NCBI GenBank assembly: GCA_021292105.1
Contig: CM037863.1
Span: forward strand, 10,232,085 to 10,296,084
Direction: 5' to 3'
DNA: 64,000 nucleotides
Source: Anadara kagoshimensis
Lineage: Eukaryota; Mollusca; Bivalvia; Arcoida; Arcidae
Shown here: piece after piece, positions 9,921-22,025 of the stretch
Layout of the letters: each line of letters starts with the position of its first letter
Numbering within the stretch: position 1 is the first letter of the stretch
Notes under the pieces: generated by a model
Seen by the model: only the letters and a program-made list of their open reading frames with translations
What the model was told of the DNA's origin: nothing
Databases searched by the model: none
Position numbers and translations under genes: made by a program

Positions 9921-12206
9921 ACTTTGGAACGCTGTGATAAAAATCAGTTTATATTTAATAATGATCATGCAGTTTACATTTATTTACAATTAACCAAGAT
10001 TTATTTAATCATTTTATCCAATTTCTTCCTCAATTTTACAATCTTTATGCAAAATCTTTTTGACATTTAATGATTAAAATCAGAATTTGCATTTAATTAT
10101 AGCAGTAAAATGGGAAAATTACATCAAAAACAATTTTCAACTTCTTTTATTTGGTATAATTTCTTCCAAATTTCTCCATCTTGAGATAGAATCGTTTTGT
10201 TGATTGTACTTGAAAGCTTTGATTAAAAAAAACTATAACTAACATTTAATTAAAGTTGATTACACAAATTACCTTTACTTTCTGTTTTTTGCTTTTTATT
10301 TTGCATAATTTATCAAATTTCTTTCAAGAAATTCTTGATCTTCTTAAGTAAGAATCTTTGTTACCCAGATCCAGGAAAGTACGAAAAAAATTATAATTCA
10401 CTTAACAAGAATACATTGGGAAATAAAATCTTTTAGTTTCTGTTTTATTTTGCTTCATTTGATATAATTTATAAAATTTCTTCCGTAATTTCCTTAACTT
10501 GAAGGAGTTGGAATCATTTTGATATCCTGATATCAATGTTTAGATAAATGAACAATTCACATTTAATAATGTATAATTACGCCTAGTTGTCCTGAAGTGA
10601 GAAAACTTGTTAGATGTTTCTTTTCAAGATCAGTATCTCAAATCACCTTCATCTATTCTTAAATTATACAATTTACAGTTTTATCACAGAATTTTGAAAA
10701 TGTTGAATGATAAACCCCGTTCATTAGAAACTAATTCAACAAAATTAATTTTAGTTACTTCCAGTTAATAAAATAATGTTTTATGTAAAATGGTAGAAGA
10801 TTTACTCAAAGTTAAGAAACTAGAAGCGTACTGTTTTGTAAAAAAAATAATGATTAAATGATTATTAATTACTTAATTTCAATTTTTAAAAGGATATTCT
10901 AAGTAAAAAATCCAATAAATGAAAGGCTATTTTAAGTAAAAATGATATAAAATCTATACTCACTGAAATCAGGAAACTAAACAACAAAATCTGTTTCATG
11001 TTAAAACTGTATCAGATTTACTGCTATGAAATTCAAAACAAATCCTGTCATGTTTTCAAAAACTGAGACAATCTGGAATAATTGTGGGTTTTTTTTAGTG
11101 TTGTTTTATACAGTATATTATTGACTAGAAATATTTAAATTATCTTTAAAAAAAATTTAATTAAATATGTCAAGGGGAATAATTAAAATTTTAAATACAT
11201 AATTTTTCACTTTCTGAAGATTTGAATAAACATACTTCAAAAAATTGATTTTAATTATTAACAAAATTTGATATAATAGAATTATTTAAAAAAAACTTTA
11301 TTTTATTATTAACAAAATTGGATATGATTGAATTTAAAAAAAGACAACTTTATTTCAATATTAACAAAAAATTTGATATACTGGCAATTGATTTTAAAAA
11401 AAACTTCATTTAAGTATTAACAAAATTGAATATAACTGAATTACTTTTTAAAAACACTTCATTTCAATTTTAACAAAATTGATTTATTTAGTTACCTGTC
11501 AAGGTTATGAATAATTACGAAGTTAGCTATAGGTGTGAAAATTGATTCCGGTATAGCTTATCTTATATTACACATATCATTCCATTCCACACAACCTTCA
11601 TATTTCCATCCCTTATGTTAATTTTCCAATTCCAGTTTCCATGGAAAACCATATACCCTTCAAGTTTACATTTAGATTATGATTTTTTTCTCACGATTCT
11701 TAATTTTCAAGTAAATTAAGTCAAATTAATTAACACAAATTTCTATCACAATCACGTCATTAGAACTCGTCGTAAAACATGATTTCAAACCTTGGCGACT
11801 CGGCTAAAAACATTAACCAGTTAAGTATTACATTACTTAAAGTCGTGTTTATCTCCGGGAAAGATCAGAATTTTATTTAAATCCATAGACTTGTTAACCT
11901 GACACCTCACTAATTTGATAAAGTGTAGATATTACAGGTATTGTTTTAAACGAACATGCACACGCTAGATCTTGTGAAGATCTCGGCAAGTCTTTAAATC
12001 TCTTTGATATTCAAATTTTATAAATTATCACCATTAGTATCACCTTACTAAATATTTACGAAACGATGGCTCCGTCAAAAGTCATTAAAATCGGTATTCT
12101 TTATTTAGACCAAATGATGGTTCCGACAAGAGTCATTAAATTCAATGTGTATTTTTTAAAATTAAAACCCGTTCTCTTCTCCTTTGTTTCTCCTCACAAA
12201 AATAGA
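9921..12206. other. AT-rich part of intron 16, no gene seen
   Basis: Roughly 2.3 kb of low-GC sequence. Short words such as attaacaaaattgatata recur between about 11240 and 11480, suggesting a decayed tandem repeat of about 60-70 bp. No splice-bounded frame, tRNA-like head or long inverted repeat was found. Confidence 0.45.
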
Positions 12207-12447
12207 GCCTTGGTGGCCAAGTGGTCCAATGCATTTGTTTAAAGATAACAGCACCTCTCACTACTTGGGTTCAAATCCAATTTGGGAAGATACAGGGCCT
12301 CTTATTACAGCTGCATTAGAATCCATTTTAGAAAGATTCTTGTGTGAGAATTCACTTGGGTTTTCTCTTGGCACTCCAGTTTCCTCCACCATTCCTGATT
12401 GCCTGAGAGAATCTTGGCTAGGGGTGTAAAAGAACTAAAACATCATA
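12207..12447 (+). repeat. SINE-B copy, sense, full length
   Basis: The tRNA-like head reads cttggtggccaagtggtcca and gggttcaaatcc, resembling tRNA-Ser/Leu with its long variable arm. The body follows (ttgggttttctcttggcact, agtttcctccaccattcc), then the tail aatcttggctaggggtgtaa. The 81-residue frame over it is SINE-derived. Confidence 0.85.
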
Positions 12448-12544
12448 AATTCAATTTGATAATGTAAATCTTAGGGTATTGTTTTATAGGAACATGCACA
12501 CATTAGATCTTGTGTTGATCTAAGCAAGTCTTTAAATCTCTTTG

Positions 12545-12925
12545 ATATTCAATTTTTAAGCAGTGTATTAAGATTATAAACCAAAAAGAACTTCTATGTA
12601 AAGACCACCTATCCATTAAGACCAGTATCTTAAGGTTTCTTTGCTTCAAATTCAAATCAAAAAGGACCTCTATATTATCATGATTATAAAGACCACTTGT
12701 CTATTTAAACTGCTGTTTTGTGGTCCATTTTCATCATTTTTCAACCAAAAAGAACCTTTATATAAAGTTCATCTGTCCATTAAGACCAGTATCTTAAGGT
12801 TTCTTAACATCATATATCAACCAAAAAGAACCTTCATATAAAGTCCAACTATCTATTAAGACCAGTATTTTCAAGCCTCTGATTTATAGACCACCCATGA
12901 ATGGTCTTTATACACATGTTTTACT
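12545..12925. repeat. MITE-B-related tandem duplication
   Basis: Units contain aaccaaaaagaacctttat, aaagaccac-ctatccattaag and accagtatcttaaggtttct, repeated about every 100-130 bp near 12580, 12650, 12740 and 12820. The block ends ggtctttatacacatgttttactgtatt, resembling the terminus of the MITE-B elements at 33.3, 47.4 and 56.4 kb. It looks like a MITE expanded internally. Confidence 0.55.
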
Positions 12926-13706
12926 GTATTATAATGCAGACAACCAGCATGCTAATTCACACTGCCATTTAGTTACATCGAACTAATTGACTTTTGCAAT
13001 CCAATGGGATGAATGATGTGTTTATGTAGAAGTGAATGAAATGTGAATGCTGTAGTGTAAATTAAAAAAGTCAGTCTGTTCGGAGTCTGAAACTGCTTAT
13101 GAAATTATTCCGGTCTCGATGGTGTGATGTAACTGAGAGTATTTATAAAACCATCACTTGGATGGGATGCCAGATCATTGCAAAGTTTACCTCTAGTATA
13201 TTAGCAGGTATCCATTCATTTGGTGGCTGAGTGGACTGAAAGCATTGTTCAATTTAATGTCTTGCTCAAGAACATGCCAATCAACCTGGATCAGCTGCTG
13301 AAAACCACGACACTTGAATAATGGAATGTAGTGTGAGTGTAGACTTTAGAAACGAACTGTTAGCATTCAACTTACCCATTTGTACTATTATACTACTACA
13401 CCATCCAAAGTACAATGATCGAAAGCTTTACAAAATCTCTTTTTCTGTCATTAGTTACGTCCAATGGTAATTCACATTACAAAGTCTTATAATATCATCT
13501 TTACAGCACTATATATATATATGTATAACTTTGTTCATACAATGAATTTACAAATATAAAAAATTTGAAGAAACTGATTCTAAAATACCTTGTGTTTGTA
13601 TCATATATAACAGGTCATCTACAGGTTACTCTAATATAAATATATACCTCTTTGCTCATTGAATAATCCTGCAAAAATGAAACTTTAATGACACTTTAAA
13701 ATTTCA

Positions 13707-14010
13707 TTTATGAAAACTGAAGAAACTGATATTTAATCCACAATGCAAAGAACAAATAAATGTGGTCTCTGAAAAAGATAAATATAGTCTCTAAGTTCTC
13801 AGTAACCCACTTTACTTTGGTTGTGTTTGTATTAACTGGAGAAATTCAATTTTGAAAACTGAAGAAAACTGATGTTTAATCCACAATGCAAAGAACAAAC
13901 AAATATAACCTCTGAAAAAAATGATATACCGGTAGTCTCTAAGTGTTCTTAGTTATCCACTTTACTCTGATGTGTTTGTTGTAATGGGTGAAATTTAATT
14001 TCGAAAATTG
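13707..14010. repeat. Tandem duplication, about 150-bp unit
   Basis: The words aaaactgaagaaactgat, aatccacaatgcaaagaaca, ctctgaaaaa and ccactttact occur twice (about 13712 and 13856), followed by a partial third copy at gaaatttaatttcgaaaatt. Confidence 0.75.
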
Positions 14011-14129
14011 AATACATTCAAAGATACTATTTTAAATCAGAATAAATATTAATAATGAATTTATATCAATGAACATATATAATATAGGTTTAGGAAGAAC
14101 TAATAAAGATATATTCTATATATATAAGT

Positions 14130-14870
14130 ACTCAACACTCAATGAATAAGATAATCTTCTCACTGATGTGAGTTGCCCATCTATTAAATTTGAAATATTT
14201 AAATGCTCATTTTTTTTTTAATCAAGATAATCTACTCATCAATGTGATATGTCCACCTTTAAAATTTGAAATACCCTGTATTTAAATGTCCATTTTTTGT
14301 TAATGTTATACAAGGTAATCTTCTCAATGATGTGATACACCAAATACATTTAAATTTGAAATATTTTAATGCTCATTTTCATTCATTTTATACAAAATAA
14401 TCTTCTCATAAAACCATTTGTAAAAGAATATCTCATTATATGTCCTTTCAATTCATCATATGAAGTCTTAATGGCCAAGTGTTAAAAAGAGCATATGCCA
14501 ATGTATCACAGTCTCTAAATACCACCTAGATTGGAAAATAACTTGGGTAGATTGTAGTGAGAGAAAATTCAAAATTCTAAGTCAATGGTTTTCTCAGGGA
14601 ACTCCAGTTTCCTCTACAATAATCTTCTCAGATAAATGTCCATCTATTCAAATTTGAAATATTTAAATGCTCATTCTATTTATTTTATACAATATAATCT
14701 TCTCAAAATAAAGACTTGTCTTTTTCAAAATTTAAAGTATCTAAATGAAAATTTTCATTTATTTTATACAAGATAATGTTTTCATCCTTGTGATATGGCC
14801 ATCTTATAATTTGAAATATTTAATTGATCATTTTCAATTCTTTCATACAAGATAACCTTCTCATTAGTCC
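14130..14870. repeat. Decayed tandem repeat, about 80-95-bp unit, interrupted by a SINE-B fragment
   Basis: Words like aatcttctca, tgtgatatgtccatct, tttgaaatatttaaatgctc and tttatacaagataat recur about eight times. A SINE-B segment (about 14470-14625, atggccaagtg through agtttcctctacaata) splits the array. Confidence 0.65.
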
Positions 14871-14897
14871 ATTTTGAAGTATCTCATTAAAGTCCTA

Positions 14898-15162
14898 CCT
14901 TCCTTAAAAGCTACCTCTGTATAAGGGTCACCTGCTTTTAAAGGCTCAATAAAATCCCTCCCCCAACTGTTCTTAATTAATGTAAATATAACCTTTAAAT
15001 AAGGACCACCTGCTTTGAACAGCCAGTAAAAATTTCTTCCAATTGCTCTTTATTCATATGAATTGAACCTGTAAATAAGGTCCACCTGCCTTATATATAT
15101 ATAAAAGACCACTTTTATGGGTTCCCTTAGGTGGCCTTCATAGACAGAAGCGAATGTACTGT
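14898..15162. repeat. MITE-B relative with internal duplication
   Basis: It contains agctacctctgtataagggt, cacctgcttttaaaggctca, a second cacctgctttgaacagcc copy, ccacctgccttatat and an end reading tggccttcatagacagaagc then gtactgtc. These are the words of the MITE-B elements, in the same order, with one segment duplicated. Confidence 0.65.
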
Positions 15163-15175
15163 CAAATGTCATATA

Positions 15176-15520
15176 GGACCTTGGTGGACAAGTGGTCTAT
15201 AGCACATGCTTATAGATAACAGTGCCTCTCACAACCTTAGTTCAAAATCCACTCGGTTAGATTGCAATGTGGATGAATGTTAATCGACGTATCGCCACCC
15301 ACGCCCACTATGTTCCATCAAATGGCCAGATGCTTGATTTACTCGCAAAAAAGAATGAAAACTTGGCCTGAATAGCACCATTTAATGACGTCACTGACAC
15401 TAGTACCGTGATGACGGCCAGTGTCGGAACATTGTGGGCGTGGTCGGCGATACGTCAATAGTTTTCTCAGAGCTTTTCAGTTTCCTCCACCATCCTAATA
15501 CTAATTGTCATCATTTTAAG
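15176..15520 (+). repeat. SINE-B copy, sense, split by a MITE
   Basis: The head reads ccttggtggacaagtggtct and continues to gttagattgcaatg. The body resumes after the insertion at agttttctcagagctttt and ends with aagtgaaagaatctt. The two halves together give a normal SINE-B. Confidence 0.8.
15285..15456. mobile_element. 172-bp TIR MITE inserted in SINE-B
   Basis: The left end CGACGTATCGCC + acccacgcccactatgttcc and the right end ggaacattgtgggcgtgg + tcGGCGATACGTC are inverted repeats of about 30 bp. There is no coding capacity. AAT lies just outside both ends and may be the target duplication. I cannot assign a superfamily. Confidence 0.8.
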
Positions 15521-15620
15521 TGAAAGAATCTTAAAAGAGGTTTAAAAAAAACTTTGATCCAATCCACTCCCTGACAATATCCTCAAATCATTTTTCAATG
15601 AAACAACATTATAAGTTATA

Positions 15621-16477
15621 CAGGGCTTTGGCAGGTAACACGGCCCAATGTACCCCGCCAAAGATCTATGTACCCTGAGCCGCAGTCGAAGGGTGCATTC
15701 ACAGGGTTTTACGGGACGCGCAATTCTGAGTTTTTTATGCAAAATAAATTATGTTGGATGCAAAAATATTACCATATGCGTTCAGAAGGACGCAAAAAAA
15801 TCTGTAAACTAATTTGAATTCAAGTGGAAAACGTGTTTGAAATTCTGTTAATATTGACAAGGATTTTACGAAAACCTTCTAAATGTTGGAATTCCCCGCG
15901 CACTAAAAATACATTTTTGTCTAAAAATAGTACTCGTAAATTTCCGGCAAAATTTTGATTGGTCCGTAATGGAATTCGCTTTGAATCGGTTAGACATGTG
16001 ATGCCGATGACCTTGACATCAGTAGCTTGCATGGTTAAACGGCAATAATATTGGCAATTTTCTTAAGTATAAAAAAGAATCAAAGACAACCGATTCAGAA
16101 CACGTGCAGTCAGGCTCGTCTGACTTGACATTTGAAAAAGAACAAGGGTTTTTAACAGCATGGTTAACACGATATCCATGGGTGAAATACAATGCACAAA
16201 AAAGTGATGGCTTGTGATTCAAGCATCACAATGCATTCACAGTCGGTTGTAACAATTTTCAAAATTCAACATTTTCGTGACACCAGGACTTTATACAATC
16301 ATAATTATATAATAAGTACTTTTAATTTAATTTAGTTATGGGACCTACATTTGTAGGTTTGGACCCCATTTATTTTTTTTTTGGAGTCCCAAAAACCCAC
16401 ATTTTTTAAAAGTTGTGTAAAACCCTGCATTCATCTTTGACGGGGTACATGAGGCTGTGTAACCTGCCAAAGCCCTG
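15621..16477. mobile_element. Non-autonomous TIR transposon, 0.86 kb
   Basis: The left terminus CAGGGCTTTGGCAGGTAACA and the right terminus complement (CAGGGCTTTGGCAGGTTACA) match closely and extend to a gtaccccg block on both sides. TATA borders each end, compatible with a TA target. Interior GC is higher than the surroundings and holds only short frames. No transposase is seen. Confidence 0.85.
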
Positions 16478-17189
16478 TATAACGTTTTTGTCTCCCTTCA
16501 AAGCATTACCAGTTGGATCTTTGTAACTTCCATTTCATATTTTGTGTGACTTCTGCACATTGTCGCCATGTGTGTTTACCGTCACTTGACATCAGAGATG
16601 TACGAGTTACTTTCCCTTTTACCGCTAAACGTCGCATGCATTCATGTACCCCGACAAGATTTCCGAACATAGTTCTATGTATCCAGTACCCCGACAAGTT
16701 AACCAATCACAATGCGAGAAATTTCTTTGAAGGGTGACAAGAAATGATACCAATTTCATATAAATATTAAAACCAATCACATCGCACCTGAAGTTCTGAG
16801 CATTTTACCAAAAATCTTTATGTTTGCACTCACTTTAGCTGATTAATCCAAAAATCAATGTTACATAACATGCTAACTTTAAGTTAATACCCCTAGATAA
16901 TTTTTTAATATAAAAAATAAGGAGGTTTTAATCCTTTGAAACTTTTTACACCCAGATCACAACTGCGAATTACAACGCTGACATATTGACATAAATACCA
17001 CTCACGCTGATTATCTAACATATCAGATATTCTGCCCCAAGTTTTAAAATTATAAAATCAATTTTCCGATATTGTATAATAACGATAATTTATCAAAATT
17101 GCTGATGATGATCAAACGTTATGTAACATTATAATCATACTACAGTTATAATATATTGATTTTTTGACATATTAAAGGAGTTTAAAAGG

Positions 17190-17640
17190 ATTCAAAGATT
17201 TTTTTCAATAAAACATGACCCAAGGGAAACCTTAAATATGTATGTGCATATCATCTCTGCCTTGACAGTTAGGCCAAAACAAAGATTTATATGTTTCTTT
17301 TATGCTTTTGTGTGTTTCGGTTAGTGCTTTTAGAAATATCAAGGCAGTAGGTTTCAAAGATTTTTTTTCAATAAGACATGACCCAAGGGAATCCCTAAAT
17401 ATACATGCATATTTCATCTCCAACTTATTTTTTTTTTTTTTTTTTTTTTTTTTGGCTTTGACAGTTAACAGAAAAAAACATGACTATTGTGTGTTTAGGT
17501 TAGTGCTCTTAAAAATATTAAGGCAGTAGGTTTCAAACATTTTTTTCAATAAAACATGACCCAAGGGAAACCTTAAAAATATGCATGTTTATCATCCCTA
17601 AATTATCTTTATGCTATGACAGTGAATTGCGATCCTTGAT
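17190..17640. repeat. Tandem repeat, about 175-185-bp unit, 2.4 copies
   Basis: Each unit has caaagattttttcaata, aaacatgacccaagggaa, ccttaaatat, a cttgacagtta block and ggttagtgctttta with atatcaaggcagtagg. Unit starts are near 17195, 17357 and 17535. A run of about 26 T at 17428-17453 interrupts the middle unit. Confidence 0.85.
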
Positions 17641-17724
17641 TGTTTGATTCATATTTATAATCTGGAATTGTTAAGTGATATATTTGAATAATGATTAGTT
17701 CTTAGGCCCACTTCTACTGAAACT

Positions 17725-18020
17725 GAGCATTGTTTTGTCCTCTGAAACAAGAACCCTGCTTATAGTAATGAGGGTTCTTTATTCAGTGTCTTTGGGGCTA
17801 AATGATATAGGGCATGTTTGTATGGTTCACTGGGTCCCTCATTGCCTAGGCTGGATTCTCTCTTTGGCAGTTCCTAGTAAGAGAAAAATTGTCAGTTTAC
17901 TTGATGAAGGTCAGTGGGTTTCTCCATGTACTCTATGTCCCCAGCACAATCCAAACACTGACCACTTTGATAAAAGTAAAAAGAATTTTGACTGGGGTGT
18001 AAAACAATATTATTCCACTC
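17725..18020 (+). repeat. SINE-B copy, sense, diverged
   Basis: Only the 3' half is clear: gaaggtcagtgggtttctcc, atgtactctatgtcc, aaacactgaccactttgata, gaattttgactggggtgtaa and attattccactc. The 114-residue frame over it is therefore discounted. Confidence 0.6.
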
Positions 18021-18029
18021 AATGTGTCC

Positions 18030-19660
18030 AACACTCTAAAGCTTTTAATTCGGTGCTTATGGATAAAAGCATCTTTTAGCATCCCACATATCCTGATATG
18101 AGAAAGTTGGTCTGAGCTTACTACTGAAGGTTATCAGTTCCTCAAGGTACTCCAGTTTTCTCTGCAATTTTAAAACTGACTGCCAAAATATAAGTCAGAA
18201 TCTTGATTTACACCACACTACAAACAGTCCTACCGTGAATCAGCAAGGGCATCAATTTTAGAGACACTATTTTAGACATTTTAAAAACAATATTAAATTG
18301 ATTATGCAATTTTAACTTCTAATATGCAAAAACAATTCCAAATTTAATCACCCTTAAACTTTGAAGACAACAGCTATGCACAACAACAAAACTGTCAACT
18401 TCAAAATCAGAATTTTTAACCACCCAATATTTTCACACAAAATTAAGAATATTTAAATTTAACAACTCAATTATTCAAACAAAGTAAGGTGTGAAAAGAA
18501 AATATGCAAATTAACACACAAAATTACATTCATTTTAAAATTGTCAATTCAACTAATTAGTAAGATTAGAATAAATCAACAAATTTGAAACTGATGCATT
18601 AATGTTGTGAATTGGTTGCAATTTCATAAATAATGATTGGTTCAGAGCAACCAATTAATTGTCGGTTAAAATCCTATAGCAGCACTTTATCCATTTTTTT
18701 TTCAACACCAGCCATTATTACATCAGCTGTTTCATTTCCAAGACACCTTATATGCTTAGCTAAGAAATTGAACAACAACCAATGAGAAGGAGGCTTTCAA
18801 ATGTGTATTGTTTACTAGAAATGATAATTTCCCCTGATTATGATTTTTGATATAGGCTATTTAATTGCTATAATGGTATGAAAACTTGGGTTAAAAAATT
18901 GTGTTCGGGTGCCAACCAATCTTCGAATATTTCAATTAATTAGAACCCCACTATGATGTATATCAACTTAACAAAATGTGAATTATTATCAAATTCTTAA
19001 TTATACCTATAGTTACCTGTCAAGTGTAACCTAAAAGACAAACCTCATTTATAATATCATAGTTTTCACTTATCAGTATTTTCAGATAAATACTAGCACT
19101 TTGGAGTTGACTGGTGAGTAAATACAGTGAAACCTGTATATAAAGACCATCAAAGTGACATAAGAAATACAGTACAACCTGTATACTAAGGCAATCATGG
19201 GTCTAGTCAGATCAATTTTGATTTCTAACAGTGTTCAAAATAACAGCCAGTCTGAGACTGGTAACTTTTGGGAAGCACTGGTTACTCTTTCAATAGTCTC
19301 CTATATATGACAACAGAAAATGTCCAAATTATCAAGACAAGGACTGATAGAAAATTTTGACTTACGGTATATGGAGCACTGCTTGTGACTATACACTTTT
19401 TATTGAAGGCAGGTACAGTTATCTAAATATCGGGTATTTTGACTCTAATAAAACAAACTATTATTCACAACTTTTTGTAATGTAGACCCAAAGACCTTTA
19501 TCTATAATGATAGGCCGATATCATCAATATGTTTGGCGTCATAATTTTTAGAATTTCCAAATTAATTATGATATTATCTAATAATAACAAGTATTATAGG
19601 TCATCAGAATTATTAACAGGTACATGTAGGTTATCAAGATACATGTATATCCAATAAATA
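18030..19660. other. AT-rich part of intron 16, no gene seen
   Basis: No exon is supported. A short fragment resembling the MITE-B terminus (cagtgaaacctgtatataaa) sits near 19125-19200. Otherwise no long repeat was noticed. Confidence 0.4.
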
Positions 19661-19666
19661 TTTCAA

Positions 19667-19901
19667 GGGCCAGTTGTTCAAAGCTTGATTAGTTTAATCA
19701 ATTGATTAGTCAAAAATTTAATTATTGTAAAATTTCAGATATATTGTGAAATTAATGTTGAAATGATCAAAAATGAATAAAATTTCATCAAACTAAAGCA
19801 CATTGTTATAAAACTTTCAAATTTCATAATGATATGATGAATATTATTGATGTTTTTAATTTTTGTTAATCGTGGATAAAACTAACCAAACAACTGGGTC
19901 C
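19667..19901. mobile_element. Hairpin MITE with GGGCCAGTTGTT ends
   Basis: The left end GGGCCAGTTGTTCAAAGCTT is matched inversely by the right end (complement GGACCCAGTTGTTTGGTTAG), with further complementarity inwards (attagtttaatc against ataaaactaac). It is about 235 bp, AT-rich and non-coding. Confidence 0.7.
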
Positions 19902-19960
19902 AGGATACATGTGGGTTGTCAGTTCAGATATATCAGATTAATATCCTGGTAATAATACAA

Positions 19961-20165
19961 TACAGACCTGTCAAAAGGTTAACACTGAGTTTCACGAAAC
20001 AGACTTGAAACCCACTGGTCAGCTGCTGATTGGCAAAGATATGGATAGCTAATGTCTGCTGAGAGATACATTTGTTTATGGCAACTTCAAAAAACCTGTT
20101 AAGATGTAACTGAGTGGGCATAAATTTGTTAGTCTTAAGTGTTAAACTTTCAACAGGCCTGTACT
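19961..20165. mobile_element. TIR element of the CAGACCTGTC family, short copy
   Basis: The left end tACAGACCTGTCaaaaggtta and the right end tgttaaactttcaacaggcctgta are inverted repeats. The interior has ggcaaagatatggatagcta, a segment also seen in the 50.5 kb copy. About 205 bp. Confidence 0.75.
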
Positions 20166-20520
20166 GACTTTGTATATAATTACCGGTACCTGTACTTGAA
20201 TTTATATTTATACTGATTACATCTACCATATTAAATTCATAAATCTATAATTATGACACATCACAATGTAAATCAAGACGTAAAACTAAATTTTCATCAG
20301 ATCATCAGAACAATAACTAGCTGAAATTATTACCACTAATGATAATATCAGACAGATATCTTATATTCTAAGTCAAATTTTCATCAGATCATCTGAACAA
20401 TCAGGACAATTACTAGCCAAAATCCTTACCACTACTAATATCTCATATTTAAATTCTATTTTTCATCAGATTAACTGGACAATCATGGACAATTACCAAC
20501 TATGTCATGTTTAGAATCAA

Positions 20521-20850
20521 ATGAGTAATGGTGTTTAACATCCCAGTCAAAAATATTTCACTTATATCTAGACATCACCAGCTATAGGCAAAGGTGCAGA
20601 CCTTTTGCCTGTGAGTTGTGCTGTTGGCATTATACAGCAGGGATCTTGATCATGCCACACCTACCATGACACAGGACCTTGTTTATCCGAAATAACAGCG
20701 ACTTTCATTCTGTAATGCCGAGTGCTTGCAAAAGAACAGTCACTACCCACTTTCAAGTCTTGGGTCAGACCAGGTCAGGGTTCAAACCTACGACCTCCTA
20801 CTTACAGAGCAAGCACTTTACCAATTGAGTTTCCGCAGTGGTATACATCA
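20521..20850 (-). repeat. SINE-A copy, antisense
   Basis: It has the tail complement (cccagtcaaaaatatttcac), gacatcaccagctataggca, attatacagcagggatctt, cgagtgcttgcaaaag, ttcaagtcttgggtcagacc, the head complement (gggttcaaacc) and the A-box-like complement (accaattgagt). Confidence 0.85.
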
Positions 20851-21186
20851 GATTAGTTGAACAATCAAAACAATTACATGTATTAGAATGTATTCAACAC
20901 TGAAATTTAATATTTTAATTCTGAAATTTAATTAAAAATATAACTCATATAATTAATGTACTAAATCTATTTATATCATATACCAGCAGCCCTTTAGTAG
21001 CAAGTTGTTCAAGTTTATATAATGCCTAACAGTTACTTGAACCAAATAATCATCAAATTAATTTCTTTGTCAATATTTTAAACAAAACATAATCTTAAGA
21101 TATTTTATTTACATAAATGTCATCATTGTCTGTGTAATAAATTCTAACTTGTAATTATGTTTTTCTCTCTTTTCTTTATTATGCAC

Positions 21187-21530
21187 AGTCAAACCTGCTA
21201 CAAAGACCACCAGGCCCCAGTTTCACAATCATTCCTTAGCTAAGATTTTCCTTAACTTAAATTTAGCAAATTTTGTTAATCACTTTTTGGAACCACTGGT
21301 GAATATTTTTGTCAAAACTAAATGCAGATGTCTTAATCTAGAAGTGATCTTAAAATAACATCTTAAATTCCTAAATATCTTGAAAATTAACAAAATTATA
21401 AAGATTTGGAATTTTGCAAGATTTAAGTTAAGAAAAATCTTAGCTAAGGAATGATTGTGAAACCAGGGCCAGTCCATTATGATTAAAGTCATAATTTTAA
21501 GTTCCCTTTACACCAAATGAGTGTATATAA
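21187..21530. mobile_element. MITE-B copy split by a second MITE
   Basis: The left part (cagtcaaacctgctacaaag) and later words (ccctttacaccaaatgagtg, tatataaagactatctgtta) resemble MITE-B. The inner element at 21212-21470 interrupts it. The right terminus is degraded. Confidence 0.55.
21212..21470. mobile_element. Hairpin MITE with GGCCCCAGTTTCACAATCATT ends
   Basis: The left arm ggccccagtttcacaatcat + tccttagctaagatttt is matched inversely by the right arm ending atgattgtgaaaccagggcc. Arm complementarity covers at least 45 bp and the element is about 259 bp. A second copy near 52.6-53.0 kb is itself interrupted by repeat D. Confidence 0.85.
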
Positions 21531-21733
21531 AGACTATCTGTTAGGCCATGTCAGAGGTCATTGGTAAAATATGCCGGGCATTTATAATTACCAGTACGTT
21601 GTACTAAGGTATTAGACCACTGGACACTATATAGCCATCATATTCAGTGTATTTCCAAAGCCAGGAGTAACCATATGCAATCATTTAACTACAACATGAA
21701 ACCAGTTTTTAAGAAATATAAAAAAGTACATAC

Positions 21734-21775
21734 CTGTTTCCATGGTAACTGGTGGTGGTGGTGGTTCTGGGACAT
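21734..21775 (-). CDS. Exon 16, 14 codons, proline-rich
   Basis: It encodes DVPEPPPPPVTMET with phase 1 at both ends. The acceptor is TTTTAG|ATGTCC and the donor ACAG|GTATGTAC, both good. The proline run may form a flexible linker or SH3/WW-type ligand, which is inference only. A long intron of 13.3 kb separates it from exon 17. Confidence 0.85.
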
Positions 21776-21944
21776 CTAAAATAGAAAAATACATGTTTCT
21801 AAATTTTTCATAAAATAATAATAGCAGACAGCAGAATAGATTGTGTAAAATCTTTTGTACTGTTTTTAAAATAAAGTAGGAGAAAAATTCGTAAAAACAT
21901 ATTCTGTGAAAAAATATCCCATATCACATTAATTCCATAGCAGT

Positions 21945-22025
21945 CATTTGGGACTTCAATATAGTGTGGCAATTAGTGAGTTGGCAAAGTTATTGAGGGT
22001 ATTACAATGTGGTATAACTGTGTAT
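21945..22025. repeat. TA-type MITE fragment
   Basis: Words gacttcaatatagtgtggca, ggcaaagttattgagggtat and ggtataactgtgta match the right half of the MITE at 3985-4172. It lacks the left end. Confidence 0.6.

Noticed and set aside
11634..11650. X-box-like gtttccatggaaaa
   Set aside because: It fails the RRNRAC half at the last base and lies deep within intron 16.
17735..18079. 114-residue + frame
   Set aside because: It overlaps a SINE-B 3' half and has no splice-bounded partner.
21740..21755. A second X-box (gtttccatggtaac)
   Set aside because: It fits the rule but lies inside exon 16 and encodes the VTMET segment. Coding constraint is a sufficient explanation.
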